Shown: positions 1 to 11,400 of the stretch, one piece after another
Layout: every line of letters begins with the position of its first letter
How positions within the stretch are numbered: the first letter of the stretch is position 1
From: Flaveria trinervia
Lineage: Eukaryota > Streptophyta > Magnoliopsida > Asterales > Asteraceae
DNA length: 64,000 bases
Direction: 5' to 3'
Assembly: GCA_025506515.1 (NCBI GenBank)
Contig: CM046443.1
Location: forward strand, 20,118,700-20,182,699
Notes under the pieces: model-generated
What the model saw: the letters and a program-made list of their open reading frames with translations, nothing else
The model's database searches: none
Told to the model about the DNA's origin: nothing
Position numbers and translations under genes: made by a program

Positions 1-910
1 TGGCCTCCATTGACTTCAATGGATTCCAACTCGCGGCTCCAACTCTTGATGGCTTCCTTGACCAGTTACCCGACATCGCCCTCTTTCACGCCAACTCAAC
101 TTCTTCTCGGGAACCATCTCACCAAATATAGCCAAGCTTCCATACCTTTACGAGCTCGACATAAGCAACAACTTATTCTCCGGCCCGTTTCCAAACTCAA
201 TACTCGCAATGAACACCTTATCATTTCTCGACATCCGGTTTAATCTCTTTTCGGGTTCCATCCCACCTCAACTCTTCACAAAAGACTTGGACGTCTTGTT
301 CCTAAACAACAACAACTTCATCCAACAACTAGCCGAAATCCTCGGAAACTCCCATATTTTTTACCTTACCTTGGCCAACAACAAATTCTTCGGACCAATT
401 CCTCATTCGATCGCCAAATACTTCTCAGACATATCAGAGGTTTTGCTACTTAACAACATGTTAAGCGGCTGCCTCCCGTATGAACTCGGTTTCTTGACGG
501 AAACCGTGGTTTTCGATGCGGGAAACAACCTTTTAACGGGTCCTTTACCGTTTTCACTAGGGTGTTTAAAGAAGGCAGAAGTGGTTAACTTTGCAGGAAA
601 CTTGTTGTATGGTGGTGTGCCAGAGGTGGTGTGTGCAATGGATAATCTGGCTAACCTGTCATTGTCCGATAACTATTTCACTCACGTTGGTCCGATTTGT
701 AGAAGTTTGATCAAGAAAGGGGTGCTTGATGTGAGGAACAACTGCATACTCGGGTTACCTGAGCAGCGATCAGTGGGCGAGTGTTCGGCTTTCTTTGCGA
801 AGCCGAGGTATTGTTCGTACAGGCAGACGTATCGTTATCTTCCTTGTTGGGTGCCGCATTTCAGTGGTTCTACGATGGGTATGTCGGAACCTGCCCCAGC
901 TCCGTTTTGA
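1..910 (+). pseudogene. LRR protein fragment (LRX / At4g06744-like), frameshifted
   Basis: This is the C-terminal part of a secreted-type leucine-rich-repeat protein; the 5' end lies outside the window. The segment 209-910 reads as plant LRRs (L-x-x-L-x-L-x-x-N, with G-x-I/L-P) and ends in a Cys-containing cap. The pattern matches the LRR half of leucine-rich-repeat extensins and the uncharacterised At4g06744 group. No proline-rich extensin tail follows: the frame stops at 908-910 (TGA) after a short AP-rich end. Upstream, 3-98 is open in another frame with clear LRX-like N-cap sequence (start ASIDFNGFQ), and 104 onward continues the repeats in the frame of 209. A net one-base loss near 99-103 (act-tct-tct context) therefore breaks the gene. 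It could be a pseudogene or a sequencing error. Family assignment is from recognition of the repeats only. Confidence 0.7.
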
Positions 911-2189
911 TGCGTTTTCTTTCGGAACAAATGGTTTGTTGAATGTGTTGACAACCTATTGTGGTTATACTTGGTGCTTTATTATTTACTTTGAGTTACA
1001 GCCCATGTACAAATTATGTATCAATTAATTAAGGATGAATTAAAGGAGATAAAATATAAACCTCAAAGATTTGCCTTGATAGTATGTGTTTTGGTACGTA
1101 ACTTTAAGAAATTAAACTTTTGTTCGTTAGTGTTTACTAACGGTTTACATGGATGTTACATAAAACATTGTTGTTAAGTCGTCCGATGTGTGTGAAGGGG
1201 CTTGAGTCATTTCAGATCTTTTCTTTTTATATGAAACCCTCTTTCATCTTCAATCTCTCTTAATTTTATGGGGAATTTGTGAATGAAAAACTGAATGTGG
1301 TGTTTTGTATCATGGCATGCATTGTTGATTGTCTGCCTTTTGATAGTGTTTGCTGCTTTTGATCTTAACTTGTGTGTGCATTGTTGAGTTCTAGGTGATA
1401 TGATGTTTGGTTGCTCCTGCTTCTAATTGATAATACTTCCGTTGATATTTTGTTGTCATGGTACGTGATTTTGGTTTTCTTGGTTGCTTATGTTCTATTA
1501 ATTGATGGCTTCGATCGTAGTTGATTTTTAGGTGAGATTCAGTCTGCATGTATGTTGTTCACTCTGAGTTTTGATATCGTGTTTTGTTGACAATCAGTTT
1601 AACATCATCGTAAGCTCTCTTGCTTTTGTGTTCTTATAAATTTCTTGAGATCATTGATTCTGTGATGTGTTTTTTCATATTGTGAAGATAGTTTATTAGG
1701 TATTGAGTTTCATGCTAGGGTTTGAAATTGATCAAAGTTGCTATTTCTATTTTTTCATTCAAGGCTTCATTCCCGAGTTTGAAAAACCTTTTACTCTCAC
1801 TTATGCGGGTTATTTTCACCTGCGAAACACACATACACGTGGCCTTGGTTCTTTCAATTCGGTTATATATTGTAATAATTGTAATAATTTTTAATGATCC
1901 TTTATAAACAAACGGAACCAATTTAAGTCTTTCAAAACTAACAATCTGCATCCTCTGTTGTTCGCTATTTGCAGGAACCAAATCTATATCTTGTGCACTT
2001 ACTATTACCTTTTATAATAACAAAAGAGTATAGTATAACTTTAGAACCATATGATCTGATCACGTCCATATCTATTTTTCAAAATGGATGATACTCAGTT
2101 TATGCTTAAACAATATACTACATAGCAATTGTAAACAACTAGGAGTAAGACCCTCGCTTCCCAACAGATAATGTCTTTTTAGTTGTATT
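911..2189. other. Gene-free stretch downstream of the LRR fragment
   Basis: AT-rich, T-rich on the + strand. I see no long ORF with recognisable content, no RNA gene and no clear repeat. The short open frames at 1,700-1,980 overlap on both strands and look like chance. Confidence 0.5.
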
Positions 2190-2194
2190 AAAAG

Positions 2195-2362
2195 TGTTAA
2201 CCGAAGATATATTCTATATTATTTAATGTATTTGTATAGAGCTATCTATGATTGTATATTTCCTTTATTGTCCCTTAAATTTAGGCTTAATTATTGCTTC
2301 CTTGTGTATATGTGTTCTTCTTTGGTTATGAATAAAGATGATCAAAGGTTTACCCCTTTTCA
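2195..2362 (+). repeat. 5' LTR of copia element
   Basis: 168 bp, TGTTAACCGA to CCTTTTCA. It matches the 3' LTR at 6649-6818. It contains a late AATAAA (in TGAATAAAGATG), a plausible polyadenylation signal. Confidence 0.93.
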
Positions 2363-2374
2363 TGGTATCAAAGC
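2363..2374 (+). other. Primer-binding site (initiator tRNA-Met type)
   Basis: TGGTATCAAAGC starts directly after the LTR. It is one base from TGGTATCAGAGC, the usual complement of plant initiator tRNA-Met used by copia elements. Confidence 0.85.
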
Positions 2375-2694
2375 ATTGCTTTATACCCAGCCGCCACTGA
2401 CCCAGTCATCGGACTGCTGGTCGCTGCCACCGCTGACCCTATTTTCGGACCTCTGGTCGATACTCCCTTACCTCTCTAACCGACCAGTCTTCGGACTGCT
2501 GGTCACTCTCCCGCACCTCTCTAACCGACACTGTCTTTAGACTGTTGGTCACTACTACCTAGTCACTACTACCTCACCTCTAATCCCTCTCTAACCTACG
2601 AACTGGCTGACAAAAATGATACCCCCTCCCACCACCAGGAACTGCTAACCCCCCGCCTCAACCCAAACCCGCTGCTATACCTTTACACCCGTTT

Positions 2695-3530
2695 ACACCG
2701 TCACCGATATCCAAAAAAAAGTGTGTATCCTGGATGGCACCAAGGTCTCCTATTCTTCTTGGGTGAAATTATTTAATTTCCACACCAAGGGATACAAAGT
2801 TCTCCATCACATTGATGGAACCGAGCCCCCAGCAACTGATGACCCGAACTACGACACGTGGAACGAGATCGATGCCATCGTGCTACAGTGAATATAAGGG
2901 ACGCTCTCCGATGAGCTTCTTGTCCGCGTTCTTGTACCCGAATCTACACCTCTGGAAGCATGGAATCGCATCAAAACCTCTTCTTGAACAACAAAGGATC
3001 CCGAGCGGCTGCTCTCGAGCACTCCTTTACCAACCTCAAGTTAACGTCCATGCCTTCACTCGAAGCCTACTACCACATATTGAAGGAAATTGCAGACCAA
3101 TTATCCAATGTCAATAGCCCTATCGGTGAAACTGCCTGGTTCTGCAACTCGTTTGTGGTCTGCCCCACCAGAAATCAACAGGGCCGCTCCTCACCTTCTT
3201 GGGCTTCTTCCTCAGGCCCAACTCCACAACAAAGTGGTCGGGAGGGCCAACAGCCCATATGGGCCTCACCTGCTACCCACTCACCACAACAGATGTGGGC
3301 TCTTTGGTAGGCCACACCACCCCTTGCCCATTTCCCACTCAACCTAGATGGGCTACTCTCTGGTGGGCCGGCCCTCAAAACCCACCTAATCAACCATATG
3401 CCAGAGGAAATCGATTGTCACAGTCATCCGACCCTCGCCATCAGCCTCAAGCCAATTTGGCTGAGGTAAATCCCCTTGAACTAACCGAGTTAGGCGTTGC
3501 ATTTCAGGCAATGACACTAGACTCAGGAGA
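2695..3530 (+). pseudogene. copia gag remnant (UBN2-type)
   Basis: Overlapping frames give a UBN2/DUF4219-like gag: a segment around 2,700-2,900 with WVKLF, the YDTWNEID motif and TLSDELL, then LEAWNRIK and SLEAYYHILKEIADQL around 2,940-3,110. Several frameshifts and stops break it. A glycine/proline/glutamine-rich linker follows (3,180-3,450). It would coat the retroelement RNA in a virus-like particle if intact. Confidence 0.75.
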
Positions 3531-4628
3531 TACTCAATGGCACATGGACACCGGTGCCACTCACCACCTTTCTACATATTCCGGTATATGTTCCACCTCT
3601 CATACTGTTAATTCTATTAAGCACATATTTGTTGGAAATGGTCACAAAGCGCCAATTCATGGGTCTAGAAACATCACCTTACCTAATAACCTTCGCCTCA
3701 ACAATATCACTTACACCCCTGACATAATCAAGAATCTTATCTTTTTACGAAAGTTCACTACTGATAATTTTGTGTCTGTGGAATTTGACCCCTTTGGTTT
3801 CTCTGTGAAGGATTTTAGGAATGGGATGATTATGACCCGACACAATAGTGACGGGCCCCTTTACCCTCTCACGGTTCCTGCCATTGTTCCCACCAACTCT
3901 GCTTTCAGTTTCGTTGCCTCCACAACCTCAGATTTTTGGCATGATCGACTAGGCCACCCGGGTCTCCTCATTATGGATTTTTTATCTTCTAGAAGTTTAA
4001 TTTCTTGCCATAAGACTAATCGTTCTCATGTTTGCAATTCGTGTCAATTGGCTAAAAATAAACGGTTATCAGTTCAATTGTCTACATCTTGCACTTTCAT
4101 GCCCCTTGATATACTTCATTGTGATTTATGAACATCACCCATAATCAGTCAAGCCAGTTACAAATATTATATGGTATTACTTGATGATTTCACTAACTAC
4201 ACATGGTTTTTCCATTAAAATTCAAATCGGAAGCTTTCATCAAATTCCAGAATTTTTACAATTACATTTACACTCAATTTAGTTGCAAGATAAAAAATTT
4301 TCAATGTGACAATGGTGGTGAATTTGACAATAATCAATTTAAACAATTTGCCACCTCTCATGGCTTTCAGTTCCGTTTTTCTTGTCCACACACCTCCCAA
4401 CAAATCGGGAAAGCAGAACATGTGATATGTCTGATCAACGAAATTATGCTTTCACTTCTTGTTCATGCCTCTCTCCCACCAATATTTTGGGTCGAAGCCC
4501 TTCACACCTCATCCTACCTTCAAAACATTATACCCTCTAAACTTCTACAAAACCGCACTCCTCTCACTGCTCTCTACCTTCGTAACCCGTCCTATGACCA
4601 CCTTTGTGTCTTCAGGTGTGCATGCTAA
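3531..4628 (+). pseudogene. copia protease and integrase remnant
   Basis: The aspartic protease active site MDTGATHHL lies near 3,545-3,570. A GAG-pre-integrase segment with H-x(n)-C-x2-C (HDRLGHPG, then CNSCQLAKNKR) covers 3,930-4,060. The integrase core follows after a stop at about 4,129, with DNGGEFDN near 4,299-4,325. A later frameshift at about 4,620 loses the frame. Confidence 0.85.
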
Positions 4629-5169
4629 CCAAACCAATCTGCCACCCATCCACACAAGCTCACCCCACATTCCACCCACTTCATATTCCTTGGGTACCCT
4701 GCCAATTACCGAGGGTATCGATGCCTAGACCTCACTATCGACAAAGTTATATTTTCCCGTCTGGTCGTCTTTGATGAATCTTTTTACCTATATTCTCAGG
4801 TATCAAACACTCACGTCTATTCCTTCCTTTACACTGACCCCTCACCCATGGTTTTTACCGACTCCTACACCTTCCCCCACACCCCCACCCTCACTACTTC
4901 TAACACAACCAACACCATCCGATGTTGCAAACCGCACCATCCGAAACCCTGACCCTATTCTCACCTACCAACGTCGCCCTAAACAACCTATCCTCCATCC
5001 ACCACCTCACCTCCTACTGCCTCGGCACCAGCCCCGACCGCTCCACAACCACCCCTCTCCCACCCCATGACCACACTGTCAAAATCCAACATCTCTAAAT
5101 CCAGAGGTCCTCTAGCCTTCCACGCATCAGCCCCACATCTCCCCTATCCGACCCCAATTGACACAATGC

Positions 5170-6654
5170 TATGACCGACAAATACAGTGCATTAATGGAA
5201 AATAACACATGGGAGCTGGTTCCTAAACCGAAAGATGCTCACGTGATTCGGTGTATGTGGCTTTTCCGCCACAAGTATCATGCCAATGGCAATTTACAAC
5301 GCTATATGCTCGTCTAGTTGTCAACGACAAATCTCAACAGAATGGCATCAACTGCTTTGAGACATTCAGTCGTGTTGTCAAGCTGACCACTATTCGAACC
5401 GTTCATAGTCTTGCCACCTCCAAGAACTGGCCCATACATCAATTGGATGTTAAAATGCATTTCTCACGGTCACCTGGATGAGACGGTCTACATGTTTCAA
5501 CCACCGGGGTTTATCAATAAAAGGTTCCCTTCTCACGTTTGTCGTCTTAAGAAGTCACTATATGGCACAAGCACCTCGTGTGTCGTACCATCAGTTTGCC
5601 ACTTTCATTTTATAGTGTGACTTTCATACCATAGTTAGTGACTCATCCCATTTGTCTACACAAAGGGAACCTACATGGCCTACTTGTTGATGTATGTTGA
5701 TGATATTATCCTCACAGCCTCGGATGACAAGTTACTACAGGACATTATCTATACTTTGTCTTTCGAGTTTGCAATGAAACATCTTGGACATCTACACCAC
5801 TTTCTTGGCATCCAAGTCACCAAGAGAACGGATGGTCTACTTTTATCTCAACAGGCGTATGTGGTTGATCTTTTATCTCGAGCTCACACGGAAAACTACA
5901 AACCATGCACCACCGCCACCAACACTAACTCCAAACTTAGTGCCACGATCGGGCTCTTTATTTGATGGTACGTTATATAGGAGCTTAGAAGGCGCACTAC
6001 AATACCTCACATTCATAAGACCATATATTTCTATGTTGTTCAACAAGTGTGCTTGTTCATGCATGCTCTCCAAGAACCTCATTTTCAATTCCTAAAGCAT
6101 ATTCTTCGGTATATTAAGGGCACTCTAGATCAAGGCCTCCTCATTATACCCTTAAAATCCTTGAAGCTCGTTGCCTATTCTGATGTAGACTAAGGAGGGT
6201 GTCCCGAATCTAGGCGCTCCACCTCGGATATTGTGTTTTTAGGCGATAATCTCGTATCATGGTCCTCAAATGTCAGCCCACCATCTCCCGATCCAATGCA
6301 GAGGCTGAATATCGAGGTGTCGCCAACACAACCGTTGAGACTAGTTGGCTACGGAACCTTCTTCTTGAACTACATGTTCCTATCCATGATGCCAGAATTA
6401 TATTATGTGACAACATATCTGCTGTGTATCTCTCACAAACCCTAATTCAGCATCAACAGACCAAGCACATTGAGATAGACATCCACTTTGTTCGTGACAA
6501 AGTTCACATCGGTACCCTTCGTGTTCTTCATGTTCCTGCAGACTTTCAATATGCTGATATCTTCACCAAAGGCCTCTCTAGACAACTATTTCAACACTTC
6601 AAATCCAATCTTTGCCCCCGTTCCTCTACCGCTACGACTGAGGGGGCGTGTTAA
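5170..6654 (+). pseudogene. copia reverse transcriptase / RNase H remnant
   Basis: RT starts with MENNTWELVPKP (about 5,190). The catalytic box YVDDIIL is at about 5,693-5,713, with the LGHLHHFLGIQV motif after it. RNase H carries SNAEAEYRGVA (about 6,291) and KHIEIDIHFVRD (about 6,460). The region is split over at least five frame segments. The final frame ends at 6,654, inside the first bases of the 3' LTR. Confidence 0.9.
6637..6648 (+). other. Polypurine tract of copia element
   Basis: The G-rich run ACTGAGGGGGCG abuts the 3' LTR start at 6649, as expected for plus-strand priming. Confidence 0.8.
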
Positions 6655-6818
6655 CTGAAGACATATATTCTATTTTATCTAATGTATTTGTATACATCTA
6701 TTTATGATTGTATATTTCCTTTATTGTCCCTTAGATTTAGGCTTAATTGTTGCTTCCTTGTGTATATATGTCCTTCTTCAGTTATGAATAAAGATGATCA
6801 ACGGTTTACCCCTTTTCA
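6649..6818 (+). repeat. 3' LTR of copia element
   Basis: 170 bp, TGTTAACTGA to CCTTTTCA, followed by the target repeat AAAAG (6819-6823). It differs from the 5' LTR by about 13 substitutions and a CA insertion, counted by hand. Confidence 0.93.
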
Positions 6819-6823
6819 AAAAG

Positions 6824-9540
6824 CAGTAACATGTTAAATTAACTTTTATCGAGCGAAGTTACCCGCGCATTCAAACAAAACATATAAGTAGCTATAAACA
6901 TATGTATAAATAAACATGTCACAAGTACGTACAACAAATTAAAAAGCTCTAATAAAATTAATTAAATATTGTATATAGAGTTGAACCATGGGTTTTAGCA
7001 AGAGTACATTATTGTAGATCCCATTGTAAATTGAATATATGTATAATTACAGCAACATTAGAATTAGCAGCATCACTTGCAATTTCTTATTGGTATTCAG
7101 GTTTGATGATCTTCATAACAGCAATAATAGGCAACATATTACCCTCATGCAATAGTTAAAAAGCTACAAATTCTAGTTCTAGCAAAGTGACACTGAAATA
7201 CGAAAATAAAGATGAAAAATCTATCATATCGAACACCAAAGTTATCGTAAACTAATCCTTACTTGCAGGCGAATGAAATGCAATTAGTACATTACGTAGT
7301 TTTGATTTTTAACCCCTCAAAGCATAAAAAAACAAACAAAAAAATCACCAGAAGTGGCTTCCCAAACAAAACAACATGCAACCGTCAAAAAGCAAAGCAA
7401 ACCCAAATCCAAACCTTAATTGAGCAAATGCAAAACCAAATTCAACCACATGCAATAAAGACTCAGAAGAAGGATCAATAATAGATTAACATCAAAAGCA
7501 ACCCTTGTTCAACCCAGGAAAACAATAGAAATTTCTATTTCAAATGATAACAACATCCGAACGAAGAAATCTCCTGGACAAAACTTGCAGCAACTCCGAC
7601 CAAACACAAATGCAATCAATCTGAGGAAAAATTACAAACCGTCAGATGCAACAACCACAACCATTGCCACCGTCACAACCCTCCCTCTTAAGGCAAAAAG
7701 GGAGTTGATATAAAAGGCAATAGCCCTCAAGAAAAGAACGGTGCTTTAGCTTGTTGTACAAAAGGCAATACTATATGTAAACTACTGCTCGTTTTCGTTC
7801 AAATTTAATAATAGAGTAATTGCTAAAGACCTCTAATAGCATTCACAACATATTTGGTAAAATCTCCCATTATCTTTATAATTTAATACAAAACTCAAAA
7901 AACCAACAAATAACTTCTCCATCCTATTTCTTAAACTTTTCCTTATCTTTATATTATAAGAAACAAATTTAAAATTTATACAGTGGTTCAAACCGTAAAC
8001 CTAACAACCTTCTCTTTCCCTACTCTTCTCCTTATCTTCTCTTAATTTTGGTTCAAAACTTTGTTCTACTTCGATCTTTCGATCCCTTGTGGTAATACTC
8101 CGATCAGTAACAGGGAAGAAATCATGCTTCATTTACAAAAAAAGAGAGAGGTGGAATAAGGGCGCAATCATAAGGAAATCTCATTGAAACAAACAATATC
8201 CAAGAATTCATAGAGGTGGTAGAATAAGACAATATCAATGGTTGGTTGTTCAATGCCTTCCTTCATCCCAGTTTGACCTCACTAGCGATGGTGGGTGGTT
8301 TAGTTTCTTCCTCCAACCCAGGTGATACTTTGACATAATCCACTGTAGTGTTGTTTTTCTTTTTGGATTAGATTATAAGTATTGACTCAATGTTATGCAT
8401 TTGTAAATTTTAATTATAAAAAGAGAATGAAAATCCATTTGTATAATATTATTTAGGTTTACTTCTGGTTGTTTTAATTGGATTAGGTTATAGCTATAGA
8501 TCATGTTACGATTTGGCTTGGATTATGACTATAGATTATGTTAGATTATATGCTTATATTTCAATGGAATACACCTTTTAATTTTGAATGGGGTTATCTT
8601 GAACATGATTAGCATCTAATAGATGAAACATGTCATAGATGATTCTGCAAGTCTGTACTCCTTGCTCACCACATGTTCGATGAAATGCCTACAAGAATGG
8701 TTGCTTTCAACTTCACCTCAATACACAATACAGCTCTATAGTACGCCATAAGTTTTCCGAACATCTGCTCGATAAATCTCTTGTTATTGTCTGCAGGCAC
8801 CACGATTGAGAGCCTTGAACCCATAGCTCTTCTACTTTGAAACGATTAAGAATTTTTGTAGGACTATTTCTCCAGCATGGAGTTACGATATCCAGCTGAC
8901 AAAATAGTTAATAAAAGAGAATGAATCAAAGTGTTATGCATCATATGTGAAGGATTAAGTTGTTATATGATTTGTATTTGAAAAATTATGAATGGTTTAA
9001 AGTAATAATGAAAGGCGGATGATTTAAACTTGCATCTAAATCTCTTGGTTCAGCCTACAAAGTGTAAGAAATTATATAAATTATGAACAAATTATAAAAA
9101 AAGCTTTGGGCATAAGTTTGATCCATGTATTGAATTTGTATACATGTAAGTGATTTTGGGTTAATCAAGTTGTTCATGAATCATATGAGTTAGTAGGTCT
9201 GCATGTGAATGGGTCGCGAGTAATGTGCAAACGGGTCATCAAATAACTATCCGGCCATGGGAATTAGGATGTTAACATTAGAAGTTTAACTAGCAAGTGG
9301 ATTTTAATTGTTGTTGAAATAATGAGACTTACCCACGTTTATTAGTTTATATTAATTGACTCATAGGTTGTTTGTTTTGACTTCATATTTGTGGTAGTAG
9401 TTGATTATTTTTGTTGGTTTTTAAGTCACTTGGGCTATTTGAAGCTATGTTATTTTCTTTGAATAAGAAGTACTCTAATTTTAGTTTGTTTTAATATATA
9501 GAATTACTCAATTATTTGTGCATAAATTCAAGGGTGTTAT
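6824..9540. other. Gene-free AT-rich stretch
   Basis: No supported gene. Small open segments exist at 7,263-7,481 (+, Lys/Gln-rich, low complexity) and at about 8,640-8,830. The minus strand of the latter is open for about 55-60 codons with non-random composition that I do not recognise. The rest is A/T-rich spacer. Confidence 0.5.
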
Positions 9541-10211
9541 GTAAAGGAAATAGTTGGTTGCAACATTTGCAGGACTTGGTTGTTTATTGGAGAAGTGTCT
9601 TTTGTTGAGCATGGTAATTCACAATGGAGCATGGAAATTTTTTATGATTTGCAGAGTTAAAAGTCTTCTACATGGCTCAAACCTTTTTTGTAAATTATTT
9701 ACATATGTATCCTCTGAAGGTGATAATGATAATAAGGATGGACAATTATCAATGCATCATGAAAATCGCCAACGTGAAAGCACCACAATAGAAAGCCTTA
9801 ACAAAATTTCGTCAGACAATAGTAAGAGTTTTTTTTCAAATGAATATTTGTGGTCACCAAACACCAACGATATTGCCGGTTGCTTGCTATGGGTGAGAAA
9901 CAAGGATTCTCTAGAATGCTTGGAGGCATCTATTGCATGCATTGGAAGTGTAAAATTTGTCTCTCGGCCTGGAAAGGTATGTACTCCGGTCATATTCATG
10001 AACCTACTATTATTTTAGAGGTCGTTGCTTCACATGATCTCTGGATATGGCATGCTTTTTTTGGTATGCCGGGTTCACATAACGACATTAATATGCTGGA
10101 GAGGTCATTATTTTTACCAAACTTGCACAAGGATGTTCTCCTCCGGTCCACTACACCATCAACGACCATGATTATATTATGGGTTATTACCTAGCAAATG
10201 GTATTTATCCT

Positions 10212-11021
10212 TGTAGGACCGTTTAAGGGATGATCACTTCCACCACAACATAAAATGAAAAGAGTGTTTTAAACACTTAATAGATCAAATAGGGAACTAG
10301 GAACAATATGGTTTGATACTTAGAACACAAGCAAATATGAGACAAAATAAGAACAACCAATACAATGATAATGGTTTTCAAAAATGTTGTATATTGCTCT
10401 CAAGTTCTTTACAAGTGTTACAAAACATAAAGAAAAATATAAAGACCTGAGATACTTTATACTACATCCTACAGTAGGCCATACTTAAGCCAGCTGGAAA
10501 CATTTAATATAGACAACAGTAAAATCAAATGTAGAGTCAAAAGGCAAATTGCTTTTTGATTAGTGACTATAACATGTCATAACTCACATTCTATATTTTA
10601 CAAAAAGGATAAAGGTACATAAAGTAGAAAGCAATAGACTCAAGACCTCAATGTATAGTTACCAAAAGCATGGACCTTTTCACCAACTTGTATAAGTTGG
10701 TGAACGAAAAATGACCTAACTTTTTGGAAACATACATCAGATAAAGCATGTGTTAAAAGTCTTCAAAAGAAATTAGTCTTCACTTCTTGGCTTTGGAAGA
10801 CTTTGTCTTTAAAGCTTCGGAAGACTTTGTCTTTGAAGCTTCGAAAGACTTCATTTTTGGCTTCGGAAGATGTTGGTCTTGACTTCGGAAGATTTTACAC
10901 TTGAAATAATTCTTATGTAGTGTGTAAAACTTTCAAAGCATTTCTGCTCTGCACTTAAGTGCATGCATGTAGGAAAGACTTAGGATATTTTAGGTGCATC
11001 AGTCTTACTTTAAACCTTACA
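10212..11021 (-). mobile_element. Solo LTR, probably copia type
   Basis: An 810-bp insertion with TG..CA ends (+ strand TGTAGGACCG to CCTTACA) flanked by exact 5-bp repeats ATCCT at 10207-10211 and 11022-11026. Removing it restores the flanking transposase frame, which fixes both boundaries. No coding capacity. Layout resembles the solo LTR at 20,155-20,919: a tract beginning AAATGAAAA-type on the + strand and a GAAGACTTTGTCTT repeat block. Minus orientation is inferred from that resemblance. Confidence 0.75.
10785..10890. repeat. Short tandem repeats of a GAAGACTTTGTCTT / GAAGCTTC type
   Basis: Four to five imperfect units built from GGAAGACTTTGTCTTT and GAAGCTTCGGAAG, inside the solo LTR. 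GAAGCTTC fits the GAAnnTTC half-palindrome of heat-shock elements, but this is only a pattern match. Confidence 0.6.
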
Positions 11022-11400
11022 ATCCTAAGTGGCATACTTTTGTGAAGACGATTTCATCACCAAGAGGAAATAAAAAATAAAAGTTTTTCTATAGCACTAG
11101 AATCTACAAAAAAAGATAATAAGCGAGCATTTGGTGTACTTCAGCAACGATTTGCAATCATTTGAGGACCTTCACGAATGTTCAAAGTGAAGGAACAAAC
11201 AAATATTACGAAAGCATGTGTTATTTTACATAATATGATCTTTGAAGATGAGTGTGATAATACAAACAATCTTAACTTTGAGTATGATCAACTTGATGAA
11301 CTTCTTGAATTGTCGTGTGATCATACAACTGAGTTTATGAACTTCATTCAATGTCACATCTATATTAGAGATAGCTTAGCACATCACTAATTTCAATAGG

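Larger units (their letters stand above)
2195..6818 (+). mobile_element. Ty1/copia LTR retrotransposon, full length, degenerate
   Basis: Both termini are visible. LTRs begin TG and end CA, and the flanking 5-bp direct repeat AAAAG sits at 2190-2194 and 6819-6823. A primer-binding site follows the 5' LTR and a polypurine tract precedes the 3' LTR. Domain order is gag, protease, integrase, reverse transcriptase, RNase H, which defines copia. All domains are broken by stops and frameshifts. Hand alignment of the two LTRs gives about 13 substitutions plus one 2-bp indel over about 168 positions, so the insertion is old. The element is 4.6 kb, normal for a compact copia. Confidence 0.95.
9850..11400 (+). 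pseudogene. Plant_tran (PIF/Harbinger-type) transposase relic, split by a solo LTR
   Basis: The 5' half (9,870-10,211) matches the plant transposon protein family (PF04827). Landmarks are RLLAMGEKQGF, a G-x-I-x-C-M-H-W box near 9,925, AWKGMYSG, ASHDLWIWHAFFG and PGSHNDINML. The first catalytic Asp of that box (normally G-S-I-D-C) is Tyr here, from a TAT codon. The 3' half (11,027-11,395) continues with WHTFVKTI, FGVLQQRFAII, ACVILHNMIFEDE and RDSLAHHQ. The two halves join in frame once the 810-bp insertion and one copy of its ATCCT duplication are ignored. There are frameshifts near 10,150 and stops after the insertion. It is dead, and the ends of the parent transposon were not found. Confidence 0.82.

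Noticed and set aside
8640..8830. Possible PPR-like phrase (MFDEMPTR) on the + strand, or an unidentified 52-codon minus frame
   Set aside because: Too short and with no neighbouring repeats or domain; I cannot decide between chance and an old gene relic.
10212..11021. Insertion read as a DNA transposon with TGTAGG/TGTAAGG inverted ends
   Set aside because: The 5-bp duplication, TG..CA ends and LTR-like interior fit a solo LTR better; inverted similarity is confined to the first few bases.
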